Part shown: in pieces, positions 1 to 13,100 of the stretch
How the letters are laid out: every line of letters begins with the position of its first letter
How positions within the stretch are numbered: position 1 is the first letter of the stretch
From: Lepisosteus oculatus
Lineage: Eukaryota; Chordata; Actinopteri; Semionotiformes; Lepisosteidae
Assembly: GCF_040954835.1 (NCBI RefSeq)
Contig: NC_090698.1
Location: 21,449,501 to 21,513,500 of the forward strand
DNA length: 64,000 nucleotides
Reading direction: 5' to 3'
The notes under the pieces: generated by a model
What the model was told of the DNA's origin: nothing
Databases searched by the model: none
Seen by the model: the letters and a program-made list of their open reading frames with translations, nothing else
Position numbers and translations under genes: made by a program

Positions 1-3000
1 AGGGTAGCCTTGGACATTGCTAGCTGTTATAAGAACAAATGGTACTGGAATTATACAATTATGCATCGAAGCAATGTATGATTCATCGTTAAGGCAAACC
101 GAATCATATTATTTCAGTAGTTGTGTGGTGTGTCAGTTTGATTCGAGCCAAGGCCCTGCAGTGCAGGTACTCTTTTTTTTTTCCAGTCCTGGTACTGTGA
201 CATTTTATAACACAGAGAAACATGAGTTAAGGAAAGACTTTTTCATCCAAGAAAACAGATCAAATGTTTGATGGAAGAGTTGAACAGCCCTGCCGGGACC
301 TGAGGATGAGGTCTTGCTTTCCTTGCAGACACATGAGCTGAAAAACCTGAACCTCAGCCTACAAGGTCACTGACCACTAGTGGTGACCCTACATGGTGAA
401 GTGACATAATTTACCACTAAACAGAGGTTTGTGCCAAAATGCAACTTCACAGTACAGTTTCTGCATGAAAAGCTAGTTTTTTTTTTTTCATGTGCTTTCC
501 ATCAATTGAAACATTGAAATGGATTTGTAATTCAGATGAGCCCAGTTTCAGAACTGTCTTCGTTCAGGTTTGTTGCCTGAAATTTAACCATCTGGACATG
601 GCAGAGGGAAAACAAAATTCTCATTGTAGGAATGCTAATCCCTCATGTGTTGTTAATTATAAACCACATTAATACATCATAAACATATCACGGCACATCA
701 TATCTTGTATTAATAGATGTTTGGTAAAACATAAGGGTAAGCAAGTTGGGGGCAGACCATCCTAACGTCATTGGAAACGATTTGTATTGCAAAGGATATT
801 TTTGAAACATGGAGCAGAAAGGAGTACAAGCTTAAGTCTAAACAAGAAGGCAGATCAATTAAAGGGATTGGTTAGCACTGGTATATAGAGCTTAGCTGGA
901 ACAAAAATCACCAGACAGTAGTCCCCCAGGACAGCTAATCTGCAGAGCAAAATGTTGCTAAAGAGTACATTTGATGGGGAGGAATTACATGAGGAAAGTG
1001 CATGTTATTCTGTCAGCAGCTACAGTACCACCTTATTTGTCGGAGCTTAATTTCCACGATACAATGTCCAAAAAAAGTTTTCTCTGACGAGTGAAGTCAA
1101 TGAAACTAAAGCGACACTACTTGTTGCAGTCATGGAAGTTTCCAATGCACAGTGACATTTAGCTCATGGAAGGGAAGCACTCTCAAATATCAGCAAATCA
1201 TTGAGGAGGAAGCTATAATAACGAACATTCTCAAAATATTAGTGGATATTTTACCAAAATGTGACTCCATCATTGTATGATTTTCAACAACTGAGGGTTT
1301 AAAACGATCATAATTCTATGATTTCTATTTAAGGATGGCTTTTCTGAGCTCACTGAGGCAACTTGTTTTATTGAAACCTTTCATCTTAAAAGAGATTAAT
1401 TGAAAAGCTCTCTTCAGTTCAAATGAGGTATTTACAGGTGTTGCTGTCAGCAAGGTTTTATTTTACATTCAAAGCAGCTGGTGTGTGTGAACTTGCTGTC
1501 CTGAGAACCGAAACTTTAAGAGAGCAGAGGCCAGTTGGAGAAGGGTTTAATTCTGTTCCATTTGAGCACACAGTCTGTTCTTATTGGACCTACTGTTGCT
1601 CTTCGCTGTATTATAATTTCCTGCCATCTGTTCAGTTCATATTATCAGGAGTTGTTACAACAGTGTAGTAGGAAGGCAAGCTAGAATTCATTTCAATTAA
1701 ATGTGAGCTTAATAGTGTCTGCTTGTGAGTAACACCTCATTTGTAAAACTCAAGTATTACAGGTTCATTTTCAGTTTTGTCTTTGGATTGGAATTCATCT
1801 TGCAATCTTCACACACCTTCTCGTGTCAGCTCCCTATAGCAAGAACAAAGTGACTGGTTTTGTTCAAAGACCGAATTATAAGTTAAATGCATGAGCTTGT
1901 TTAAGTATTAAAAGAGGAAACAGATGTGGTACAACAGTGGGAATTATAGCTATAAAGATGGGTAAAGAAGTCTGAAAAGTCAGCCCGAGTTATACTGTAG
2001 ATATCCATTTTTTACTTTCAATGTGCAGTGCATATTTTCTGCAGCAGTAATGCTTCAGTTGACGGGTGTGTACAGTCCCAGTGCTCGGGTTAGGAAGAGG
2101 TCAGAACCCTTCAGCGGCTGTCAAAACAGTACTGTTTCTTTAAAACCTTAAGTAAAGCCTTCCATTGTCTTGTGCCTTGTTTAAAACCACACTGTGGACA
2201 GGTCTACCCTTTTAGTCTGGATGATTAGTTTATTACAATTTATGATGAGTCATCATGGTCAATTATTTTCAAACACTGGGAGCCATGTCTTGTGAATTCA
2301 AAGAGTTAATGCTGATAGAATATACCATATTCCCTTGGTTTATTAAGTTTGCTCAATATTATTTTTATGGAGCCTTTAATAAGACAGATGTACTAAACTT
2401 TTCAAATTTTAAATCTTCTTAAATCTTAATTTCTAAATGTAGCAGAAATACCAATTTTCAGCTGTTGTACAAATGTTAATCCATATTTTTTCACCAACAC
2501 TTTCCTGGGCGTGGGAAGTTTGGTGTCTAGTGCTGCAGTCACGTCCGAAATTTTACTGCCTTAGTACCAACAAAGAAAAAAACATTCAGTTCCTCTCAGT
2601 GCTTCATGGTCCTGCAACTCAGTGGGATGTTGCTTTGAAATCATTTCGGAGGGCCCCCCAGCGAATGTTTATTCAGACCAATGTTGAGAGCTTGCTGTAG
2701 CATTCTTCTCTCCCTGTTAGTTTGTACTCTTAGTTTTTGTCGTCAACTGACAATAGTGAATAAAAAACATGTTAATTCCTGCCTTCTGAATCTTCTTCCT
2801 GATTGTTCTGAACACATGAAACTGTTTTAAATCCATGAAATATCGTCTGAAGCCATCATTTAAATGGCTGAACCATCGTTTAAATGGTTTGATATGAAAA
2901 TGAAAAGTTGGGTGAGCTGAGTTTACCTTGAATTATGGACGTTTCATTTTAGTATTTTGTGCCTTAAATATGCAGCGTTTTAATTTAGTTGGAATAATAG

Positions 3001-6000
3001 AAGAGCTAGTGTCTAATACCCATAAATAGAGCAATTAGATATTTCCATTCTTTTGGAAGCAAATGGTAATACCTTTTCTGCTTAACTAACCTTCCTATTT
3101 AATTTTTCTTCCAAATACAGTATTCAAAAAGTTCATTTAATGACTGATTCTTTGTTCACTTCTTTTCCTTTTACGTTATTTCAGAGTGGTTTCATTTTGT
3201 GGAGTCTTCCTGCTTAATCTTGAAGAAAGGGCCATAACATTTGCGAAGAAAGGCTAATGGATTTTAGAGTAGTTAAACAAAAGCCATGTGGATTCTTCCT
3301 GCTTATCTTCATAATGCAAGCAGTGGCACACTCAGTGTTCCTCAAAATCCAAAGTGATAGTGAAGACCGATCCTTTGTTTTTTCAGGTTTTGTGCTAATG
3401 TCAACTGTCGAAGTCTTCAGTGACAGGTTAAGACCTGTTGTTTTTGAGCATCTTAATAAAAACCCTAACACTGGCTAGTTTTGTCATAAAATCCCCTTGA
3501 ACTTTATATAGTGCTTTATATGCCATGACCGTGAAGCATTTTACGCTCATTTTACACTCTGAGTCACAATCATCTGGCATTATTTTATTTTAAAACTTGA
3601 TTCAAGTTGCTCTGTACACTTCCTTGGAGCCCTGCATTTCCTTGGTGCTCTCCCATCTCACTGCTGTCCAGGCTCAGTCGTGCTGGGTTTCTGATTGCCA
3701 GTACATATACAGTATACTGCATTTCATCTGACTTATTATAATAAATATAGGGGGTCAGTGAGTTGTGTACAGTATATAAAATAAGTTTTACAAAGCTTAC
3801 TCACCTAGCAAGCAGTTGTATGAAACATATGAGCCCTCTCTATATAGTTAGGCAATTTAAATGTGGTCAGATGGTTATTCTGTTCAGAGATGGAAGAAGG
3901 CGGCACAACTTTAAAAACAAACATCCGGGGACTCTCGAGTTGCTCAGAGGCCCCAACCCGAGTGCAAGCTGAGCTCTACGATCTCAGGTTTGAGACTGGG
4001 TCATGACACTGGCCGCCTGTAACTGGGGTAGTGCCAGTGAAAAATTGTTAAAGGCTTTGGTGGTCACAGAGTGCTGTTAGTTGGTTAAAGTTGGGTGTAG
4101 ATTTATTATAAAACAATGAAGATTTTAATATAAGATCATGAATAATTCAAACCTGTCAAAGGTGGCTTCAGACTTCTACAAAACATGAAAATTTAACTCG
4201 TTTAAATACACTATTATTTTGTCATCTGTTCATGCATCTTTGAACTTACCCATGTTTACTAATTAGATAATACTGAACACAAAGAAGAAATGTCTGTACT
4301 TGTATTTGGAATTCAGCAAGTAATGACTAACAGGAGAAGTAAAATAAATGTAGGGTGTTGTATATAAATTATAACACTGTTGCTTTGTTTTTCTTTTAAA
4401 CCCAGTCCACATGTTCTTGCTCAGTAAAGGCTAGTCCTAGGTGGATGCAAGATTTGTGATGCGTGCACTTAACACTTTCGTGGATATTAAAATGGAAACT
4501 GGAGGAGCTGTGCTATTTTATTCAAATAGCACATTATGTTTGCAATGTAATACATTCCTGAAATTGGATCAGAACTTGGAAATATCTGGAGCAGTGTTTT
4601 GTTTTAAATGCAATCTACATATCTGGATGCATGTTAAGAGCTTTTCTGGTAATTAATAGTAGATGTTTTTTTCTCCTTAACGGTACTTGAATAGAGCCAT
4701 TGCTGGATGAGTAAGAGCTCAGCAGTAGTCATTTACTGAACAATGCAGAGCTGTCTACAGTTTGGCTCTGGAGTGCTGGCAGAAATCATAGTACTGGAAA
4801 TCGAGCACAATTGATGTAGGAGGCTGGAGGCCTGTTTGGGGTTGGCTGCAGAGCTGCAGTTTAGAGCTCTTTTTCAGATGGGGGGGATACTGGAGGTTAT
4901 TCATTATTTAAAATAGTTTAATTGTAAAAAAACATTGCCAAAGCATTGTTCATGTGAAATAAGGAATCTAGAGTAGTGTCTACAGTATCATGGAATTATT
5001 GTATATCCTTTAATGAATTAGATGACTGTATCTGATATATCTCAGCATGTGTTTTCATTTCCCCCCATATTGAGACAACTGGATTTGTTAAAGCTATGAA
5101 CTTAAGTGCATTTACATAAAAATTGTATTATCATGTAGTTGGTGGCGATATGTGAATGTGTTAGTTCTTGGTTACATGTACTATAAACAGTAAAAGATGC
5201 ATTCCTTCATGTGTTCTGCAGAATATAGCTACCAAGCTGTTATGCTTGCTCAGCTGTGTACTGTGCTAGAGTTTTACTATTTCTGAATTTACACTATAAA
5301 TGTCACTGGAGGGTGGCACCTCTTCCCCTTCTTTAGGCGTAATATACAAAGTAATCTTGGTGATAAAATTATTTTCACCCCTCTAACAACTGTATAAACT
5401 CAGATTGAGAGGACAACAATGCAGAAATGTCACAGAATAGAGGTTTTGCAGCAGGTCTTGCAACATACTCCTGCTGATTGTGCCTTTTCTGATACTCTTA
5501 TTAGAGCATTCTAAACAGCTCAGCCTTATTAGTTATCAATGCATAATTGGTAGATTCATTCACATTACAGACACTAGTCGCGTGTGAACCTGCTTATTTC
5601 TAACCTTTCCTTTCTGTTACTTCCGTAAGGTCTCCTAAAATAATTTTGATTTTCTGAACAGAGGAACGCTGAAACCAAGTTTAGAAACCAAATAGTTCAA
5701 TTAAAGTTTCAAAAAAGCACATTTTGATTAAAAACAAATTGAAGGCAGAGTGCAATACTCCAGGACTGGGGCTGAATGATAAGCAAGGTAGTGTGTAAGG
5801 TAATACAGTACATAAAAGTACGAAGTAGCTTTGTCATTTTGTTGATGTGTGTCTGTGGACAGGTGTCTGCTTGGGTGTGCCACTTTAGTGTTGGAAAATA
5901 TAAATTTTCAACCCTAAGAAAGATGCACCTGACTGATTGCTTATATGGGAAATTTGGGCAGTGTTACAAACAAGTTGTTGAATTGATGGCTCTGATGCTT

Positions 6001-6856
6001 TGACATTTATGTATATCGCTTTATATCTTAACTATCTATACTGAGAAGGATCAACACACAATAAATGAGTATTGGAAGCAATAGCATGCGTTGCATATTT
6101 ATTTCTTTGTGCTGTACAGTTTAAATTTCTTTATTTTTTTATTCAGAGGCATCAATATCAAGCAGATACAGAATGTTGTTGCATGTCTAAGCTGTTTTGA
6201 GGTGTATGCAGATCTTCCCCAGAGTATTCAGTTGTATTTGTTGTTCAAGCTTGGGTGCCTCTTGGGACTGCACACTGACTGCAGAAGCACGCAACCGTCC
6301 TACTGGAAGAATAGAAAATGCCAGTAACATCGAGTATAAATTTGTATTTTGTTCAATTTTGATGCCCCTTTATTCTTTTAATGGCCTCACAGGAAATGAG
6401 CACTTTGAGCATGTCTGGAGTTAGTCCAGTATGTTGTTTCTATGAAGTGCACTTTTGCGTAGCATGTGTTCTGTCGAGTATACAATGCAGTGAATGATCA
6501 TATGGAACACAAAGTAAAAGTTTTGTTTTGAATCCATTAAAATGAGATGTAGTATATGCTGTATTTTTCCTACACTTTTTCAAAGCTTAGAACTGGTTAA
6601 ATTTACAGTTGTAAAATATTGTTTGTGTAGATTTTTGTAACGCCCGAGGAGTTAAAAAAAAAAGTTGGGGGGTAGAACAGACGGAACTGAATACAGATGA
6701 GAATCTTTAGTAAAAGAAAATTTATGGTTCCTGCTTGACAGTCCTGTCACGATCATCCTTTGGTACAAACAGCAGGATCTGAGAATTCCAACATTGCTAA
6801 ATACAGTAAAACTTAGAGAAATTCTCTTAGAGGTAACTACATTTGTAATAATGTTT

Positions 6857-7128
6857 CTTTATTAGACCTATACAATTTCTTGCATTAGGAATTCATCTTT
6901 TTGCATACCCCAGCTTTTTCTCCAAGGAGACACAGACACACAGACAGGGAGAGAAGCTTGGTGTCAGAGCGCAGGGTCTGCCATTGTACGGCGCCCCTGG
7001 AGCAGATGGAGTTAAGGGCCTTGCTCAGGGGCCCAACGGAGTAGGATTCCTCTGCCAGCCACGGGATTTGAACCGGCAACCTTCCAGTCACAAACGCAGA
7101 TCCTTAGCCACAGAGCCACCGCTCCGCC
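6857..7128 (-). repeat. tRNA-derived SINE, copy A
   Basis: Read on the minus strand it begins near 7128 with a tRNA-like head, has a canonical B box (GGTTCAAATCCCG, complement of 7062-7074), and runs about 270 bp to 6857. It is about 80% identical by eye to 10798-11065. Shared blocks include tacaatttcttgcattagga and acggagtaggattcctctg. Confidence 0.8.
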
Positions 7129-9795
7129 CAGTAGCGGAGTAGCAGTGTAGGATGGCCTAGTAAAGTTAAACTAATATAATTTACAAAGAGTGTACTAAAT
7201 AATAATGCATTTTATTTTGTACTGATTATGGATGGGCTTCCTCCATTTGTTGCATACGTCTAGTCAATATTGTGATGTTTGCAAAACAGAACTTTTCTCT
7301 ATCATGCTTGCATTTCTATTAATAATGACATCTAAAATTGCAAAGAAACTTTAAAGGCAGCAAAATGGAGAATTTTTGTTTGTTTAAAACAGTTGTGACA
7401 TCGCATTGCACATGGGTAAGGGTGGATGCCATTACATAATCCTACAATTATTGACTTGTGTTCTCTAATGGCTTGTGTGGCCAGTACTATTCTTGCTTTC
7501 TAAACATGTTTTACTTAAATTGTCTGCACTCTTTTATTTCATTATTTACCAAGTAAGTCAATTAGGAATAGTTTCCCATTTACAACAATGACTTGGAGAC
7601 CCCCTTAACAGCAAGTCATTTACTGGAGCATTGTGAGTAAAGTATTCAAGGGTACAAAAGCAGTGATCTATCTGGGATCTGAGCCCATGACTCTATGGTC
7701 CAGAGTGCAGAGCCCAAACCAGTAATCCACACCATTTTTAGTGTTCACCCTCATGTGATTATGGGTCCAGAATCTCTTGCCTTCCTTTTTAGATGCTTTC
7801 TGCTTTAAAGTGCAGATTCCTTTTTCCGTCTTTACATGCTCATTAGGTGACACTAATGGAAGTTCTGTAGTCATGCTGACAAGTAATCCTGGACTTTTGA
7901 CATGTAGCCTTCACACATCTTCCGATTAATAGCTTTATGTCTGTTGTTAAATGTGTAAATCTGTTTAACAAGCCAATTAAAAGAAACCTGTCACAGGCTG
8001 CGACAATTCAGTTGTCTGCACTGAGCCAGAGTTAACAACATTATCAAACATTGATGTAAAGTGTCTTCATCAATTGCTATTGTCAACTGAAGAATAAAAT
8101 ACCTGTAGCTGTCAATATACAGTGTTGCACACAGAAAACATTAAGTTAATTTGAATGTCAGAGTAACTAAACAACAACTGGTTTATGTGTAGATGTTTAA
8201 AATATGTGCAAATGTATGCAATGTGTTACTAAGAATTGTCAGTCCAACTTTGCAGTACTGGTCTTTTGAATAAATATAGATTAATGAAGTTTAATTAACA
8301 GTGGAGGTACTGTAGTTTGTTCAGTCCACAAAACACATATAATAGTTATACATGCATGAATATAACCAACCACCATAACTTCATTGATAATTGATACATA
8401 ACAGGAATATGTACAAATATTCAAAATGCCTTTGATTTCTGCTTTACTTTGATGTTTTTAACTGAGCATTATCTTCATTAGTGTTGTCTACTATCGATCA
8501 TGTAGCATTTCCTGTCTAGCAGTTCCAATGTAGACCATAGCCTTCACAAAAGCATTATGGATCAATAATGTATCATAATGTATTATGTATAGACATAACC
8601 ATTTGAAAAGTATGGAGTGTGACTGTTTGTACTGTAGGATAGTCCCATTAAATACATTTTTAGCAGAAAACACAGAATTACCTATAAATACCATTACCAG
8701 CCAGTCCTTTTAAACGATTAAATGGAGTATACTAGATAATTTTAGTTGATATGTCATAGTGAGAATTTAGTAGCCAAGCGCAAGGTCTAGCACATAACTG
8801 CTGAAGAGAAGATATTTAAATTATGACTTGTTAGCATTGTATTGTTGAAGTTTTTTTTTCTTATTTCAGATATCAGTGTTTGTTTTCAAACATCATACAC
8901 TTTTAGGATCTTTTTCTATCTGCATAAATCTTTGTGACCCCAATCTGTGTCAGTTTCTGAGAATTTGATTTAAAGGGTAGCATTACATTTGTACTCAGTA
9001 CTGAATAGTTTTGGAACAATGTGGGATTGTGACACTCATCAATGCCTGTAGCTGTAGACAATATACAGACTTCCACTAATGATGATCTGGTATTAAAATC
9101 TGCTCCTTGATGCAAGTGATTGAAATGTTCGGAGCTGTATTGTGAAAACATGAAAGCAGAATGCCTGCCGTTGTGTTGGCAGCACTAATGGAATCTGTTT
9201 TATGAAGTGCTTTAGCAGCAAGTGTAATAATTGATTATCTGTAGGCATCTTACACTAATGTTCTTTTCATTTCCAAATTTTAAAATAGCTAACAGTAATA
9301 CAGAGGACCTGAAGTTCATCAAAGTTCCAAATTGTAGCACTGTATGGCAGAATTTCCTTTCATTTGCAAAAAAGAATAAAACACTTCGTCAAATGTCTTC
9401 AGCATGTAATCCAAGAAAAGGCGTTTCAAGTTTAGTGTCACCCTATATAGGAGGTGTCTATTTCTAGCAGTCTTTAAATTATAAGCTGTCTGACTTGGGT
9501 ATGTTTCTGAGACGGCCTTGCCCACATGATGAGAGAATCTAGTTTTCAACAGAAGAAGCTCAAGAGAAAGACAATGTTGAAATGAATAGGGTAAAATAAA
9601 TGGGTGGAAAAATTGTGACAGAATGACTTGCATAACTTTGCGAGCATAGTTAACTGAAGACATTTTTCTTTAAAAACTACATTTTTACCATAGAGGATTA
9701 TTGAAACTTTTCCTTGGTAATTTTTGGTTTTATTAAGTATAGGTAATGGTACTGAGGAATGGACACGAAAACAGTAACATGCTAAAAATGTGTTA

Positions 9796-9813
9796 CGGTC
9801 TCATATGAGACCG
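9796..9813. repeat. 18-bp perfect palindrome
   Basis: CGGTCTCATATGAGACCG is exactly self-complementary, 161 bp upstream of the exon carrying the add1 start codon. Confidence 0.9.
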
Positions 9814-9974
9814 CAAATGCAGAATTGCACTGCAGTTACCTAATGCTATAGTTAACCTTCATGTCCTGGGCCTGAAGGTTAGGATTGATGATCCGTATAG
9901 CAGTGCTTTTCTGCACACTAAGCAAAGCACAGTCATTCTGTTCTTCTAAACATACTTGTTTAACCTGTTCTCAG

Positions 9975-10188
9975 GAGCTGCGTTCAGCCTGCTATGAATG
10001 GTGACTCCGGCGCTGGGGTGGTCACTTCCCCACCCCCGACCACAGCCCCTCACAAGGAGCGCTACTTTGACCGAGTCGACGAAAGCAGTCCCGAGTACCA
10101 GAGAGAGAGGAACATGGCGCCTGACCTACGCCAGGACTTCAATATGATGGAGCAGAGGAAGAGGGTCTCTATGATTCTGCAGAGTCCG
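9975..10188 (+). CDS. add1: add1 first coding exon (residues 1-65)
   Basis: The acceptor AG ends at 9974, so 9975-9993 is 5' UTR and the ATG is at 9994. The exon encodes MNGDSGAG through MILQSP, including the highly conserved [16 protein letters not shown] block of the adducin head. The donor at 10189 (gttagt) leaves phase 0. Reading past the donor gives a 93-codon open frame that is intronic. Confidence 0.96.
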
Positions 10189-13100
10189 GTTAGTTTTACC
10201 CTTCCAGGTCTACATACCATTGAGTGCTGTAAATGCAAAACCTTGAGGAAATCTCCCTCCAGACTCTTTTTTTAACTCTGTCATAAATGGACATATAACA
10301 CTGACTTTGCTAATTGTGAAAAAAAGGCGAGCTAGATTTCAGATTACAGTTATTAAGTGTTAGTCTTATCGATCTCTCAGGCAGAGTTTACAGCAGTTCA
10401 GTATGCCCGGATCCTGTATAACTTCACTCATGTATATGTGTTACTGTATTACGTCATTGATTTCAAACATCCTGCAGTTTGCAAATTGATATACATACTG
10501 TATATTAATTCCCTTAGGTAATAATTAGCTCAAAGTTCATCTGATGCTTAAAAAGCAGTTCTTTTAATAAACTTTCACACAGTGAAACTTAACTTCCTAT
10601 TTCTTTCCATGTAAAAGGTTATATGATTCTCTCAAGTTATATTCTCAGACTAATCAGAAGGCTCTTTGTTTAGTACTTAGCATTGAAGGAAGCAGATACA
10701 AGAGGATGTTGTGTAACAGCAACAATAAAATCCCACAGTGTTAATGCATTTTTCTTAAGAGTACAATAAAGCAAGTCATTGTTTTAAGATAAGATCACTT
10801 TATTAGCCATATACAATTTCTTGCATTAGGAATTTGTCTTTTCGTATACCCCAGCTTGCTCTCCAGGCACATACAGTAGACGGGGAGAGAGAAGCTTGGG
10901 GTCAGAGTGCAGGGTCAGCCATTTATACGGCGCCCCTGGAGTAGCTGGGGTTAAGGGCCTTGCTTGGGGCCCTAACGGAGTAGGATTCCTCTGCTGGCCA
11001 CGGGATTTGAACCAGCAACCTTCCTGCCAAGGCGCAGATCCTTAGCTACAGAGCCACTGCGCCGCAGATTTGATATAGTTTCTATATAGAATGTAAGATC
11101 TCTAGGAAAAGCAGGCAGAGGTCCAAGTGATTACGCTATATGTTACGTCAGCACAAAGGTATCATAGATGGAAGAGAGGTGAGCACTCCTTAGGCCAATA
11201 TTTTGAGAGCTGGAAATGTGGCTAAGTGTCTGCATTCCTGGACAATGTCAATAGGAGGCAGGCCTTATCCATCTGTAACCTCAGCTCTACAGGGTACAAA
11301 TGACTGGATTGTGTCTGGCTTATGATGTGTTAATATGATTAGCACAGGCAGATCAGATTGCATGGAAGACGCACTGTTTAAACCATTGTACAGAAAGGCA
11401 GTTATAGCAGCTGTTGTGGAAATTGTTCAAAAAAGAAGAAAATTTAATAAATTATTTTATGGTTTAGATCAGAAGATCAGGAATTAAATCTGTGCTGCAA
11501 ACCTGTTTCTTTATTTCCAAAGAAATTAATAAAAGAAATCTGCACTACATACTGTAATCCAAAAAATCCACCAAGAGAACATTTTAACAGCAATACTTTT
11601 CTCCCACCTTCAAGTAGTAATACTACAGTGTGTTTTAATTTAGTCAGACATTCCTGGTAACCTCTTCATAAAGTAAATGATGTCCATGAGGTTGTCATTT
11701 CACAAGAAAGTTAACACTGGTAAGGGCAGAGCCTGGATAGGTCTGGGAGGATCATGGAATTAAAACACTGATAAGATCATGGTTAGATGACTACTTAAAA
11801 AAAGTTTATCAACAACTATCTTACAAATACCAGAATAGAACAAAATGCTTTTCACTTCTGTGAAGATGGAGTGAGGATACAAATTTGGCTTACCTCTTCT
11901 GAGAATCCCCTGTGAGTTTCTTATGTAAAATGAAGCTGAAAATCACTACTAAACCATAAGAAATTGATTTAAATCTCTGTCTTGACGTTTCTGAGACCTA
12001 GTTGTTACCATGGTTACCATTATTTTTATTGCATTAATTCTGTTTTCCACAGTTACTGTATACAGTTTTCACAGAGACATCCTGGCAGGCTTTGTTCACT
12101 GTGGTACGGTAGGCAAATATAATTCATGGAAACATGGTCTTATTCGCACTAGTATCCCACAGTAGCAATGCAAAACATCTGGGGGATTTATTTAGCTGCT
12201 TAGCAAATCTATCTTTTCAGAGCAATCCTGCCTGTATTTTTATTCTTTGTGAATTTGCAGTTAGTGTGTATAATTTACTCACCTCAGTTTTGGCGCCATT
12301 TAAAATTGGATAGATATTTTCAAAAACACTGATCTTAAATAGAGACAGTGGGATTTGTTTGTTTTTTGGCACATACAGCTATGGTCTATAGTGCTTTTAT
12401 TACTTCAATCTGTGATTCTATTTGTTTCATATTTCCTGTTTTTGTTCTAATGTTGCCTGCACTCCTTTCTCTCCTAGGATTTACTATTCTTAAACTTTTT
12501 TCCTGCAAAATACATTGCTCTTTCACAGCTATGGGGCAGTCTTGATCCTCTCCCATTTAGTGACATATATCAAACTAGAATTTGAAATTGGCTGTATTCC
12601 AGTATGAACTGGAAATGCAAGGGAGGAAGGTTTGGTTTCTTCCAATGCCTGTAATTGTGTTTGATTTATGTTATGTTGTGCAAAAATGTTTTGTAGTTTT
12701 CACTTGCTTTTCCATGTTTGTGCAGATATAATTCTATCTTGATCCACAGAAAGTTTAATTGTTTTGTTTTAAATTAACAGTTAATCCTGATAGATCTATT
12801 CTTGTAGAACAAAAAAATAAAGTTTAAGCTTTCTGGATATGTATAGAGGAGCAAATGATAAATATGAGGACTGCCTGACAATGAACCAATTATTTCTGAT
12901 TGTAAATGTGATGAATTTACTGCTGCGACCCTTTGTATTGACAGACCATGTAGTCTATAGTAGAAAACACAAGTGAAGTTGATGGTGCTCATTATCTGCA
13001 TATATTATAATTGGTGATTGTGGGAAGATATCTAAATGTTTTTTCACAGCAGTATATACATCAACACAAAACATCCTGAAATAAATTTGTTGTTGGTTGT

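Larger units (their letters stand above)
1..9974 (+). other. Probable first intron of add1 (non-coding)
   Basis: No exon of a known gene is recognised. There is no CpG-rich promoter-like segment, so the add1 5' non-coding exon probably lies left of the window. The segment contains one minus-strand SINE (6857-7128), a 20-bp tandem duplication (2853-2892) and an 18-bp perfect palindrome (9796-9813). The open frames here (largest 114 codons, minus, 9319-9663) have no recognisable protein features. Confidence 0.55.

Noticed and set aside
3880..4060. Possible tRNA-like SINE piece (ctcagaggccccaacccgag, ggtttgagactgggtcatg)
   Set aside because: The B-box resemblance is weak and I cannot find an A box, ends or a second copy in the window.
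9319..9663. 114-codon minus-strand open frame in the first intron
   Set aside because: No domain or homology recognised, overlapping frames on the plus strand and no splice context; consistent with chance.
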